From positions 1 through 56,968 of IMG/VR virus record IMGVR_UViG_3300043786_001191: a stretch of DNA of 56,968 nt. One strand, 5' to 3'. Below are positions 19,951 through 29,064 of this stretch, one piece after another; position 1 is the first letter of the stretch; the number at the start of each line of letters is the position of its first letter. The position numbers and the translations under genes are program-made. The notes below the pieces were generated by a model, which saw only the letters and a list, made by a program, of their open reading frames with translations, had not been told where the DNA came from and searched no databases. The DNA comes from a virus.

Positions 19951-20796
19951 ATGGCCTACTTCCAACAATACCCTTTGGGTGCTTATGCTGCAGAACAACC
20001 ACTTTGGTTGAATTTTTATGCTGCTGAATATTCTTTACGAAACATTGATCGTACCAGACCCGGTGTTGTCAACCGTTCGTTTCTTCATTTGAAGTTGCCG
20101 ATGCCAAAGGAACCGGGCTATCAGTTGCAACACAACTTCGGAGAAAGCAACAACAACCCTGTCGGACCAATTTTGTCAAGAGCAGGAATAGCCAATAGTG
20201 GTGGAAATCTTTTGGGTGCTGGTGGTGTCAACATGTTGGCTCGGGTTTTCCAACCAGCAACATTTTTTGCTGAAAGAATGTTTGCAACATCTACCTATAG
20301 ACGTTTCAGCAATATTGCAGAATACACAATGGTGTCTGAAGCCAGAAAGCAATATTTTTTCCAATATGTGTTTGCTCCAAAATCCGATGCTGAATCCCAA
20401 GCCGTAGAGAATATAGTTGGTTCGTTTAGAAAAGCCTCTTATCCAGCAGTAGCAGATGGCCTACCAGAAAGATCTTATCCTCAAAATTTATGGTCTTTAT
20501 ATATTTCAAGGGGAAACGTAGCTCCAACTGTATCTACTTCAGCAAGCGATTTTACACCCGGAAATTTAACAGCAAATTGGTTGGGTGAGCCTTTGGTTTG
20601 TGTTTTACAAAGCGTCGTCGTCAAAAAGAATGATGAGGCTGACAGCATTGTTAGATATCTTCCTAATGGAAATTCATCTGTAACACTATTGGGATTATTA
20701 TTCACAGAATTTGAAACTGGTACATATTTTCCACAATTCAATGCAACATGGTCAAAATCTGAAATATCAACCTTTAGTTTTGGAGCCAGTAGGTGA
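19951..20796 (+). CDS. 48: Baseplate tail-tube cap gp48
   Basis: A 281-residue gp48 homologue. Features include MAYFQQYPLGAYAAEQPLWL at the N-terminus, RRFSNIAEYTMVSEARKQYFF (about 113-133), APKSDAESQAVENIVGSFRK and PERSYPQNLWSL. gp48 forms the ring on the baseplate on which the tail tube begins. It opens the plus-strand baseplate operon gp48-gp53-hub, with only 3 bp to gp53. Confidence 0.85.
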   Translation: MAYFQQYPLGAYAAEQPLWLNFYAAEYSLRNIDRTRPGVVNRSFLHLKLPMPKEPGYQLQHNFGESNNNPVGPILSRAGIANSGGNLLGAGGVNMLARVFQPATFFAERMFATSTYRRFSNIAEYTMVSEARKQYFFQYVFAPKSDAESQAVENIVGSFRKASYPAVADGLPERSYPQNLWSLYISRGNVAPTVSTSASDFTPGNLTANWLGEPLVCVLQSVVVKKNDEADSIVRYLPNGNSSVTLLGLLFTEFETGTYFPQFNATWSKSEISTFSFGASR

Positions 20797-20799
20797 TAT

Positions 20800-21642
20800 A
20801 TGAAGTATTTTGAGAATCTACCCAAAAAGACATTTGAAAGTACGATAGGAAATTTTTTAATTTCTGATTTTTTTACTTTTTTAGATCCAAATCTTTTAAC
20901 CGTAACAAAATCAAATATCACAATTGATTCCAAAAAAACCTTATTGGAAGCAGCACATTTAACTTATAATGATCCAAATTCTTTTTGGATATTTGTTTCC
21001 TCTAATGAAACAATAAATCCGTTTACGTTGTTGTCAGAAAACTCTGTATTGTTCTTGACGGAAAATGAAGTTAAAACAAGCCTGGAACTCACCAAAAATA
21101 TCGCTGGAACCACTGCTTATACATTCCCCAAAGGAAGTATTATTCTTCCTTTTAAAGCAAATACGGGTGGTTCTTATTCGTATTCATCTGTTGGTAATTT
21201 TGATTTAAATGGACCTCTCTCCATCATTGAGAGCGCTCACTATTATGAAGACCGCATGATTATCAAAGATCAGCGCGGAGCTACTTTTGAATTTATTTCT
21301 CAGGATGGAACCACAGGTTCTCAAATGGTTGTTGTGTATCCCACAGCAGGTGGCACATATGCAATAGAAAAACCACTTTTTCCAATTAAAACAACAAGTG
21401 CTACTAAAGAAGTTGTAAAAGTTCAATCAGTGGAAGAAGCGTCAATCGAAGTTTTTGCGCCTGTAAAGGGCAAAAGCAAACCAACAGTAAAAGCAGCACC
21501 AGAATCTACGCCAACTTCTACAACTGAAATCACAATCACAGCAATCGAAGAAGTTCAATTGCAATCAAAAACCATTTCTGCATATCTTCCAATTGAAACC
21601 GGAAAATTAAAAACCATGTTTGTGACCACTAAATATAAGTAA
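20800..21642 (+). CDS. 53: Baseplate wedge protein gp53
   Basis: A 280-residue gp53-like wedge subunit. The N-terminal LysM-like module is visible: DSKKTLLEAAHLTYNDPNSF, then WIFVSSNETINPFTLL (about 47-80). The C-terminal third is Ser/Thr/Pro-rich with repeated short strands. gp53 joins neighbouring wedges in the baseplate. The gene ends directly before the next ATG, so translation is likely coupled. Middle and C-terminal regions differ from T4 gp53 and the protein is longer (T4 about 196). Confidence 0.78.
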   Translation: MKYFENLPKKTFESTIGNFLISDFFTFLDPNLLTVTKSNITIDSKKTLLEAAHLTYNDPNSFWIFVSSNETINPFTLLSENSVLFLTENEVKTSLELTKNIAGTTAYTFPKGSIILPFKANTGGSYSYSSVGNFDLNGPLSIIESAHYYEDRMIIKDQRGATFEFISQDGTTGSQMVVVYPTAGGTYAIEKPLFPIKTTSATKEVVKVQSVEEASIEVFAPVKGKSKPTVKAAPESTPTSTTEITITAIEEVQLQSKTISAYLPIETGKLKTMFVTTKYK

Positions 21643-23553
21643 ATGTCTGATTTTAATTTTAATCCATCATATTCTGTAATAAAAAGTATCAATTTTGTGT
21701 CCGCAGATGGATCTGTGGACCTATTGAATATTATCAGACAAAATACCGAATGTGTATTTGAAAGAATTGAATTTGTAGAAAATGCAAATGATGTATTTCC
21801 AAATGGTGTTTTGATTGTCAAAGATACCAAAGACATCATAACTGCAATCAATGTAAATCAATTTACTTCTTTAATGATTGAGTTTTTTGATTCCTCTGCT
21901 CCTCTATGGGAAGTTGACATCACAAGCATAAGTTATCTGAACAATGCTGCCTCAGACACAGAAGAAAACTTCGTCGGAATTTATTTTACCAACAAATATT
22001 ACATCAAATCTCAAACAACGTCATTGAATGAATTGTTGGCAATCAAAAAACCGAATGTATACAGAGTTCAAGATTTTGTGAGTATTTTACGAACAAATAT
22101 ATTGGGAAGTCCCGGTTTGGGAGGAGAATATACAGATGACACCACCAACTATATTCTCTATAAACCATTAAACACACTTTCAAACAGAACAGAAGCCGTT
22201 TCTGACAATGCCGTTGAGTATTTGAATTACATAACAACCAGTGCTATCTCCAAAGATACAAATCTTCCAACATTTATGTTTTGGACAGAATTTAGTGGAG
22301 CAGTAAATTTTAAAGCGTTCAAATATGACATTTCATCAGAGCCCATCGATCATTACTTTGCCATTTACGACGGTGATGCTGTTGAACAAAGATTGACTGG
22401 TGATGACCAATTCTATAAAAAAATATATTTCTACAATACTGAGCCAGCAGCACAGTACATTTCCAAAAACTATTATTACATAAGAAAAACACCAAAGGTA
22501 TTGGATGAAATCCCTGCTGGACTTTGTGCTTCATCCAGTAGTTCTGGAAATTCGCTTACAAGTCAATTAGATGAATACATCAGCAAGACATTGATGTATC
22601 AGTTCCAAGATGAAGGGCAAAGATATAATCTTGAAATTGTTGGATCGTCCGGAACCAACTTTTCTCTTCCTGGTTCTGACCAACTTGTCTATCCCCACCA
22701 CTGGGGATATTATGACAATTTAGATTCTATTGATCATTTTACAAGCACTACATTGCTTGGACAAAATTTTGGTACATCCAAGTTTTTTGAAAATATGAAT
22801 TTCATGGGTGCATCGGGATACATGCCTTTTGTTGACAATACTCAAATGTGGAAAAACATGTTTGACATGACAACAATTCACCCCGATTTTCCAAATAGCA
22901 GTGGTTATCCGCTAGGAACTAGCACAAATCTCCAAAAAGTTCTTGACATTCGTTATAATAATTTCATTGATACTGCTGCTGGAGAGCAAAAGAATTTGGA
23001 GTTTTTGAGAAAACTTGAAATGCAAAACTTTGTTTTGTATTCTTTGTGTTGCATGGGTCAAAATCCCGATGATTGTTTCTTTGCCGTTCTTAAAAAATAT
23101 GAAGTCGATTGCACCAAAGGATATACAGGAGCAGATCAAAAATCATATCGCTACATGTGGAATAAAATAGACTTTGATGCAACGGGTCTTTGTGGTGGTA
23201 AAGGTTCTGATGGGTGCTTTAGTGGGGCCTGTGGTGCATGTGGTGGTACTTACTTCCATCAAGTTGAAAATTGGTCTCTTTCCACAATCAAATCGTCCAA
23301 TACACAGGATAATTCTTGGGCAATCAATCTAAATGAGCGCGGAATAACCAACTCCTATTTACCTCCGGGTTGGGTTCCGGATTGCATTCCAACAGGTTTT
23401 AATTACAGACCTATTGGAGCCAAAGGAATCAATGCGGGGTCTTGTGGAGACATTTTCCATATTGTGAAACTCTGCAAGCACACTGAAGGCAATAATTATT
23501 TTTACTACTTTACTGCCGAAAATGTCGTAGACGGCTGCTGTGATATACCTTGA
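21643..23553 (+). CDS. Probable baseplate hub protein (gp27-like), large subunit
   Basis: A 636-residue virion protein. The N-terminal half is beta-rich with FERIEFVENANDVFPNGVL and a TFMFWTEFSGAVNFKAF segment that recalls the hub (gp27-type) proteins in which a fluid alpha/beta domain is followed by a tube-like barrel. The C-terminal third has Cys-rich insertions such as LCGGKGSDGCFSGACGACGG. It sits between gp53 and a smaller protein with a hub-type C-terminal domain, so the two may together make the central hub. T4 gp27 is 391 residues; this is much larger. The assignment is from context and weak pattern. Confidence 0.5.
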   Translation: MSDFNFNPSYSVIKSINFVSADGSVDLLNIIRQNTECVFERIEFVENANDVFPNGVLIVKDTKDIITAINVNQFTSLMIEFFDSSAPLWEVDITSISYLNNAASDTEENFVGIYFTNKYYIKSQTTSLNELLAIKKPNVYRVQDFVSILRTNILGSPGLGGEYTDDTTNYILYKPLNTLSNRTEAVSDNAVEYLNYITTSAISKDTNLPTFMFWTEFSGAVNFKAFKYDISSEPIDHYFAIYDGDAVEQRLTGDDQFYKKIYFYNTEPAAQYISKNYYYIRKTPKVLDEIPAGLCASSSSSGNSLTSQLDEYISKTLMYQFQDEGQRYNLEIVGSSGTNFSLPGSDQLVYPHHWGYYDNLDSIDHFTSTTLLGQNFGTSKFFENMNFMGASGYMPFVDNTQMWKNMFDMTTIHPDFPNSSGYPLGTSTNLQKVLDIRYNNFIDTAAGEQKNLEFLRKLEMQNFVLYSLCCMGQNPDDCFFAVLKKYEVDCTKGYTGADQKSYRYMWNKIDFDATGLCGGKGSDGCFSGACGACGGTYFHQVENWSLSTIKSSNTQDNSWAINLNERGITNSYLPPGWVPDCIPTGFNYRPIGAKGINAGSCGDIFHIVKLCKHTEGNNYFYYFTAENVVDGCCDIP

Positions 23554-23580
23554 TGATTTAAATAAGGATAGAAGATAAAC

Positions 23581-24321
23581 ATGACCAAACAAATTATAAC
23601 CTTTGGATCAAATCTTTCTCAAAGTGCGTTATTTGTTGGCAATTCTAAACCAGCCTATAATTGTTCTAACAGCACAATTACTAGAGGTATTTGTGGATCG
23701 CCCGGAACATTAGACGAATGCTTCAATAATTTTCCCAGTGTAAAAAAAATTGCTGAAAGCGTAGGCTTCATAAAAGGCAGTTGTGCTGGATCTTGTGGAG
23801 CTCCTTCATATGTTTACGATTTGTTTACAGGATCTGCTGTGCCATCACAGACAGTAGACCAAACAACAAATCCAGTTGATATTTACTTTGATGATGCTTC
23901 GGGCGAATGTGCAAAAATAAATGCTGGATTGGGTCCGGACTGGCTTGGGTGTCTTTGGGGAACTCCGTCATCCTCATTCAGTTGCACCTGTCCCAAAATT
24001 GGTCCATTTTTTCATGCTTACCTGAAATTAAGATTGAATGTTGCCACATTTTGGAACACACCAAAAAACACCCCAGTCAAGCGTGCTGAATTTTTGGATT
24101 CTTTGAAATACAGTACCAAAGTGAACATTACTGTTCCGGGTGACTTTAATCTGAAAATAGGTCAGTTGGTTCAAATAAAAGTAGACAATTCAAGCGGGTT
24201 TCCTTACAACAGTCGGGCATCCATTTTATCGGGTGCTTACTACATAATTGGCGTTAAACATGTTGTCAACAATTCAGGGACACATGAAACGGCATTGGCG
24301 CTTACTGCTTTGATCCCCTGA
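23581..24321 (+). CDS. Probable baseplate hub protein, C-terminal-domain partner
   Basis: A 246-residue protein. The first 140 residues are Cys-rich (RGICGSPGTLDEC, GSCAGSCGAPS, FSCTCPKIG). The last 90 carry KVNITVPGDFNLKIGQLVQI, SGAYYIIGVKHVVNN and HETALALTALIP, a pattern typical of the second barrel of hub proteins (strand, PG-turn, sGxYxI, TxLxL). Together with the upstream large protein it may represent a split gp27-like hub. A TTTAAATA box and AAGGATAG lie upstream of the ATG. gp25 follows. Confidence 0.5.
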   Translation: MTKQIITFGSNLSQSALFVGNSKPAYNCSNSTITRGICGSPGTLDECFNNFPSVKKIAESVGFIKGSCAGSCGAPSYVYDLFTGSAVPSQTVDQTTNPVDIYFDDASGECAKINAGLGPDWLGCLWGTPSSSFSCTCPKIGPFFHAYLKLRLNVATFWNTPKNTPVKRAEFLDSLKYSTKVNITVPGDFNLKIGQLVQIKVDNSSGFPYNSRASILSGAYYIIGVKHVVNNSGTHETALALTALIP

Positions 24322-24340
24322 ATTCATGTAATTTGATCTG

Positions 24341-24348
24341 TCTAAATA
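24341..24348 (+). promoter_or_regulatory. Late promoter TCTAAATA
   Basis: Late box 6 nt before the gp25 ATG; no ribosome binding site in between. Confidence 0.65.
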
Positions 24349-24354
24349 TTTGGT

Positions 24355-24732
24355 ATGCTTGCAAAAGATTTTTCAATACTTTTAGAACCAGTTACCACAT
24401 CTGCCACCAAAAAGGATATAAGTTTGGTGAGTGGTTACAATGCATATGCACAATACATTGAAAATATAATGAAAACCCAAAAGGGCGAGTTGGTAACTGA
24501 CATGAATTTTGGTACGGATTACTTTACGTACATATTTGGAACAAACGATCCAGGTGTTTTAGAAACAAATCTTTCAGCATATATTGCTGCTGCAATTCCA
24601 AAAATTACGGAAGTTAAAGTAAACCTGATAAGACAATCAAATACCACAATGGATTTTCAAGTATTCTTTTCCTTCTATGATGGCATAAAAACACAAAGAA
24701 ACATATCTTGTTTCGTAGAGGTCCCACTTTAA
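24355..24732 (+). CDS. 25: Baseplate wedge protein gp25
   Basis: A 125-residue gp25 of the conserved lysozyme-related wedge family found in all contractile tails. IENIMKTQKGELVTDMNFG and YIFGTNDPGVLE are the family hallmarks (the EP-R core is represented by the GELV region). It fastens the sheath to the baseplate and is required for sheath initiation. Its stop overlaps the gp6 ATG (TAATG), as expected for wedge genes. Confidence 0.9.
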   Translation: MLAKDFSILLEPVTTSATKKDISLVSGYNAYAQYIENIMKTQKGELVTDMNFGTDYFTYIFGTNDPGVLETNLSAYIAAAIPKITEVKVNLIRQSNTTMDFQVFFSFYDGIKTQRNISCFVEVPL

Positions 24733-25805
24733 TGACTTATAACCTAAAAAATCTCAATGTCGCATCTTTGGATTTTGATGATATCAAAAATTCTTTGACC
24801 ACCTTTTTGGAAAAACAAAGCGATTTAAAAGACCTTGATTTTCGAAATGAAGCCAGTGCCGTCAACCTTTTGATCAATATTCTATCAACCGTCACCGCGT
24901 ACAATGGTGTCTATGCTCAATACGGATTTATCAATTCTTTTGCAACAACTGCAACCGTTCTGGAATCTTTGTTGGGACTTGCTTCCAATAACGGTGTATT
25001 GTTGGTTCCAACGGCTTCAGCAAAGACAAACAGAACTGTAACTACCACAACAGCGCTTCCCGAGTATAGCGCCTTTACCGGAAAAGGAACAAATGGATCT
25101 GATTTGTTTTTCTTTAACATAGAGGGAATCACTGCAAACACCTCTAAGTCAATTGATTTCTATTCCGGTTTCGATGTCGTTAGTTATACAAATTATGATT
25201 ACGATACACAGTCTTGTGAAATTCCATATAACATAAACCCAGAAACTGTAAATTTTTATGAAACAGATGTCATTACGAATGTAGAAACTAAATGGACAAG
25301 AGTTGAAAAGACATCTACCACAACAAACTCCAACAACACTCATTTTACACTTATAAACGGTCCCCGTGGTTACATTGTAACAACCAATTTTGCTTCTGCA
25401 CGCCAGTTGACCACGGCCAGTAAAATTGTTGTGCGAGGAATATTGAGCAATGGTTCGGCAGGAAACAATGGTGTTATCACTCCACGATCCAATACGGTAT
25501 TTGGCACATCTGGAGTTCCATCTGGGGGTTATGATGAAATTAGCGTAGCCCGTGCAAGATCTTCTCTGCTGTTTAAGGCCATAGGTCAAGAAAGATGTGT
25601 AACGATCCGTGACTATAAAAATGCAATTTTAAGTTCTGGAATTCCCGGAACTTCCGATGAATCTTTGATCAGCGTGTCAAATGGCTTGCTTGCAGGCCAA
25701 GTTAAAGTCTTCGTAACCAATCTTGGACTAACTGAACAGGGTCAATTGGTAAGTTATCTTTCAGCTTTGGCTCCAGTGGGTATCACAGTCGTTTATCAAC
25801 AATGA
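24732..25805 (+). CDS. 6: Baseplate wedge protein gp6 (J-like), short form
   Basis: A 357-residue wedge protein of the gp6/baseplate-J type. DFDDIKNSLTTFLEKQSDLKDLDF and NLLINILSTVTAYNGVYAQYG match the gp6 N-terminus; DEISVARARSSLLFKAIGQERCVTIRDYKNAIL is the J-family signature. gp6 forms the continuous ring that clamps the wedges. ATG 24732 is used because it overlaps the gp25 stop. It is much shorter than T4 gp6 (660), and closer to J proteins of simpler contractile phages. Confidence 0.85.
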   Translation: MTYNLKNLNVASLDFDDIKNSLTTFLEKQSDLKDLDFRNEASAVNLLINILSTVTAYNGVYAQYGFINSFATTATVLESLLGLASNNGVLLVPTASAKTNRTVTTTTALPEYSAFTGKGTNGSDLFFFNIEGITANTSKSIDFYSGFDVVSYTNYDYDTQSCEIPYNINPETVNFYETDVITNVETKWTRVEKTSTTTNSNNTHFTLINGPRGYIVTTNFASARQLTTASKIVVRGILSNGSAGNNGVITPRSNTVFGTSGVPSGGYDEISVARARSSLLFKAIGQERCVTIRDYKNAILSSGIPGTSDESLISVSNGLLAGQVKVFVTNLGLTEQGQLVSYLSALAPVGITVVYQQ

Positions 25806-26437
25806 TCTTATTTTTCAACAATCAACCAGTTACCGAGTCTGTAAAGATTCAAAAGTTGCTTCAAAGAGCACAAGAACTTTATGGATCTGATTATTTTGAT
25901 TTGCAAAATCAATATTGGTTTGGTGACAATCTTACTGTGCAAGCATTATTTCCAACATGGATAATGCGTGCATATGAAGAAAATCCATCTAATGTTTTGG
26001 TGATCCCGATTGTCAAAAACTACTTTAGATGGTTACTTTCCTTGGAATATGGTTATGGTGCACAATTAAACTGGGAAACTTTGCGGACTCCTTTGTTTGT
26101 AAATTCATTGTTTTTGGAAGCGTATGCTGATTTTTACTTTCCGGGTGCAGATTTCTCTCAAGAGCCATTAAAATCAATCCTTCCAAATTTGCGTAAGTTT
26201 TTAATCAATATAGACCCAGATTACAATAATCAAAAAGGAACTCCGCAAGGAATCAAATATTTGATTTGCAATTTGTTGGGTTTGGATTGGAAAGATGTCG
26301 AAGTCTATACTGCCAATTATTGTGTAATTCAAGTCAATGTGTCTTCAAACTACGAAACTACAATAAAAAATTATAAGGCATTTTTGGAAGAGCATGTATT
26401 GCCTGCTGGGATGAGCGTAATTTATGGAGTAAAGTGA
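25802..26437 (+). CDS. Baseplate wedge protein, gp7/tail-protein-I-like
   Basis: A 211-residue protein following gp6 with a 4-bp overlap. In contractile phages the gene after the J-like protein encodes the wedge partner (P2 gpI, T4 gp7). ILPNLRKFLINIDPDYNNQKGTPQGIKYLICNLLGL fits the gpI-like helical core, and the C-terminal strand-rich part ends EEHVLPAGMSVIYGVK, resembling the end of tail protein I. It is far shorter than T4 gp7 (1032). Confidence 0.65.
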   Translation: MILFFNNQPVTESVKIQKLLQRAQELYGSDYFDLQNQYWFGDNLTVQALFPTWIMRAYEENPSNVLVIPIVKNYFRWLLSLEYGYGAQLNWETLRTPLFVNSLFLEAYADFYFPGADFSQEPLKSILPNLRKFLINIDPDYNNQKGTPQGIKYLICNLLGLDWKDVEVYTANYCVIQVNVSSNYETTIKNYKAFLEEHVLPAGMSVIYGVK

Positions 26438-26438
26438 A

Positions 26439-26885
26439 ATGTTTAAAAAAATGGTGATGTTTGCTGCTGCGCTGGCTTCACGGGGAGTATCTTCTAAAAA
26501 AATTGATGAACAAACAAAACAGTTGAGGGTTTTGTCTTGTTTTGGTCATGGAGATATTCCACAGTGTCCTCATCTTTTTCTCAGCAAAAACAAAAAAAAT
26601 CATTACTGTGGTAAATGTGGTTGTGGTGACAGCAAAAGAACTTGGCTAATAAAGGATTCCAATGAATACTCTAAACTGGACTATCCGAGACTGGAATGCC
26701 CAATGAAGATGCCGGGATTCACGAATTACGATCCAAATTTTTATACAGATGAAATAAGAGATAGAAAAAAGAAAATAGAGGATTTTGATCCCCAAAGCCT
26801 TGCTTTGATTCAAATAACCATAGGCACACATCCACTTCAAGAAAAAATTGCTGAGGAAATAAACAATCTTATTGAAGATTCATAA
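26439..26885 (+). CDS. Zinc-cluster protein
   Basis: A 148-residue protein with LSCFGHGDIPQCPHLF, then HYCGKCGCG and LECPMKMPG (about 32-88): a Cys cluster of the type seen in the 11829-12380 product. The rest is charged helix. It lies between the wedge operon and gp13, one base after the wedge gene. Metal binding is likely; role unknown. Confidence 0.6.
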   Translation: MFKKMVMFAAALASRGVSSKKIDEQTKQLRVLSCFGHGDIPQCPHLFLSKNKKNHYCGKCGCGDSKRTWLIKDSNEYSKLDYPRLECPMKMPGFTNYDPNFYTDEIRDRKKKIEDFDPQSLALIQITIGTHPLQEKIAEEINNLIEDS

Positions 26886-26888
26886 ATA
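26881..26888 (+). promoter_or_regulatory. Late promoter CATAAATA
   Basis: Over the stop codon of the upstream gene and 8 nt before the gp13 ATG, with no ribosome binding site between. Confidence 0.65.
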
Positions 26889-26896
26889 TTTTTAAC

Positions 26897-27724
26897 ATGC
26901 CTATTACGTCTCGCCAAGAATTCATCGATTACACCTTAAGATCCTTGGGTGCCCCAGTAATCCAAATAAATGTCGATCCACAACAAGTTGAGGACCGCTT
27001 GGATGAGGCTCTGAAATACATGGAAGAAAGGCACTTTGATTTCAACCAAAGAGCCCTTTTTGCTTATCAGATGCAACCCCAAGACATTGCTCGTAACTAT
27101 TTTGACACCAGCACATTTGGTCCTGCCTTGGGTGCACAGATAAGAACCGATAGTAGTGGTGCTACCTCTTATTATCCAACTGGTCAAGACATAGTCTCTG
27201 TTACCAAAGTTTATGCTGCCGACAACCAAGTCGGTGACTATATGTTCGACCTCCGATATCAAATGACATTGTTCGACTTCTTTGGTCTTTACTTCAACCA
27301 GTCTGGCTACCCTTCTGCTCCCATGGCTTCATACATGGAAGCAATGTCTTATGTAAAGCTTATCAATGATGTCTTTAATTATCCAATGTCGTATACTTTC
27401 ACAAAGACAACGCAGAGACTATTCTTGGATACCGATTATGGTAATCTTGAAGGAAAAAATTATATTCTAATTGAGGCTTATGTAAAACTAGATTCTGACA
27501 AATTTGATAGAGTTTGGGAAGACAGAATTTTTAAAAAGTATTTTGCAGCATTGCTTAAAAAGCAGTGGGCACAAAACCTAATGAAGTTTGCTGGGGTTCC
27601 ACTTCCCGGTGGTGCTCAATTGAACGCCCCAGCAATAATGCAAGAAGCAATGAAAGAAATTGCAGAAGTCGAAGCAGAATTGCTGAAGGCATACGAACTA
27701 CCCGTAGATCCATTGATCGGTTAA
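26897..27724 (+). CDS. 13: Neck protein gp13
   Basis: A 275-residue gp13. SRQEFIDYTLRSLGAPVIQI, NVDPQQVEDRLDEALKYMEE and the C-terminal RIFKKYFAALLKKQWAQNLMKF with MQEAMKEIAEVEAELL are typical. gp13 and gp14 seal the portal of the packed head and make the neck to which the tail binds. It heads the long operon gp13-gp17. Confidence 0.93.
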   Translation: MPITSRQEFIDYTLRSLGAPVIQINVDPQQVEDRLDEALKYMEERHFDFNQRALFAYQMQPQDIARNYFDTSTFGPALGAQIRTDSSGATSYYPTGQDIVSVTKVYAADNQVGDYMFDLRYQMTLFDFFGLYFNQSGYPSAPMASYMEAMSYVKLINDVFNYPMSYTFTKTTQRLFLDTDYGNLEGKNYILIEAYVKLDSDKFDRVWEDRIFKKYFAALLKKQWAQNLMKFAGVPLPGGAQLNAPAIMQEAMKEIAEVEAELLKAYELPVDPLIG

Positions 27725-27727
27725 TAC

Positions 27728-28390
27728 ATGGCCATAAACCCCTATATCAATCTTACGTCATACACCTCAGAACAAAATCTTGTTGAGGATATCACTGTAG
27801 AATTGATTCAAGGAGTAGGACAAGATTGTCTATATGTCCCTAGAAAAGCATTGAACATAGATCGTTTGTTTGGTGAAGATCCCAGTTCTTTCTTTGATAA
27901 AGCATATACCCTTGAAATGTACATTCAATCCTACAAAGGCTTTGAAGGGACTGATGTAATCACTCAATTTGGAATTGAAATTAAGGATAAAATTTCCTTG
28001 CTCATGGCCAGAAGACGGTTTCGTGAACAGGTTACGAATGTGGATCCAACGATCACCCGTCCACGCGAAGGAGATTTGATCTACTTCCCCCTGTCAAAGT
28101 CTTTGTTTGAAATTAACTTCGTGGAACACGAAAATCCATTGTATCCATTGGGGCGCTTGTATTCATATCAGATAACAGCAGAACTCTTCACATACAGTTA
28201 CGAAAAAATTTCAACTCCAAGTCCTGCAGTAAATGCACCTTACACATCTACATTTGGATTCTCCGGCAGTACGATGATTCCATTGAACAACATTCTTGGA
28301 ACAACGGCTGGCATTAACGACATTTTGGATGAAGAAGCGGCCATTTACGAATTTGACGCGAATAACCCAGCGAGCAATTGCGACTCATAA
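27728..28390 (+). CDS. 14: Neck protein gp14
   Basis: A 220-residue gp14: MAINPYINLTSYTSEQNLVE, then VELIQGVGQDCLYVPRKAL near the start and LIYFPLSKSLFEINFVEHENP in the middle are the family blocks. It forms a ring below gp13 at the head-tail junction. It starts 3 bp after gp13. Confidence 0.93.
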   Translation: MAINPYINLTSYTSEQNLVEDITVELIQGVGQDCLYVPRKALNIDRLFGEDPSSFFDKAYTLEMYIQSYKGFEGTDVITQFGIEIKDKISLLMARRRFREQVTNVDPTITRPREGDLIYFPLSKSLFEINFVEHENPLYPLGRLYSYQITAELFTYSYEKISTPSPAVNAPYTSTFGFSGSTMIPLNNILGTTAGINDILDEEAAIYEFDANNPASNCDS

Positions 28391-28399
28391 AGGTAAACA

Positions 28400-29062
28400 A
28401 TGTTTGGATATTATTACAACAAAAGTCTTAGAAAACTGGTGGTTGGGTTCGGAACATTGTTCAACAACATTTACGTTTCGCATGAAAACGAAACTGATCC
28501 AAATACAACTTTAAGAGTTCCAATTACTTATGCCTCTCAAGAAAAGTTTATTCAGCGCCTTTTGAATCCATCATCGATCACAGATGGTACAAGAATAGAA
28601 AATCAATTACCAAGAATAAGTTATCATGTAAACAGCATTGTACCAGATCCATCAAGACGGCGTGCTCGTTTTTCTTCTGCCATTGCTTTGTCTCCCAGTG
28701 GTTCTAGTTGCAACAATACTGGAACACAAATAGCAAATGAACAACCAGTAAATGTCGGAATAAATCTTTTTGCTTATACAAGACACATCGATGATATGCT
28801 GCAGATCGTAGAGCAAATCATTCCTTTCTTTGTACCAGACCACATAATAAAAATTTCTTTGACTGATTCGGGTGATCCAATAAACATTCCGATTGTGATG
28901 GTATCCAATAACTTGACGGATAAATATGAGGGAGATTTTAACAGCAGAAGATTGCATATAGCATCTTTTAATTTTGTTGCAAAATCTTACATCTTTGGCG
29001 GTGTCTCAAATGTCACCACAATTAATCAGGTTGCCGAAAGCGTTGATTTTAGATTAGATTAA
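28400..29062 (+). CDS. 15: Tail sheath stabiliser/terminator gp15
   Basis: A 220-residue gp15: MFGYYYNKSLRKLVVGFGTLF at the N-terminus, VPITYASQEKFIQRLL, and DDMLQIVEQIIPFFVPDHII. gp15 caps the tail tube and sheath and joins the tail to the head neck. It is 48 residues shorter than T4 gp15 (272). Confidence 0.93.
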   Translation: MFGYYYNKSLRKLVVGFGTLFNNIYVSHENETDPNTTLRVPITYASQEKFIQRLLNPSSITDGTRIENQLPRISYHVNSIVPDPSRRRARFSSAIALSPSGSSCNNTGTQIANEQPVNVGINLFAYTRHIDDMLQIVEQIIPFFVPDHIIKISLTDSGDPINIPIVMVSNNLTDKYEGDFNSRRLHIASFNFVAKSYIFGGVSNVTTINQVAESVDFRLD

Positions 29063-29064
29063 AC

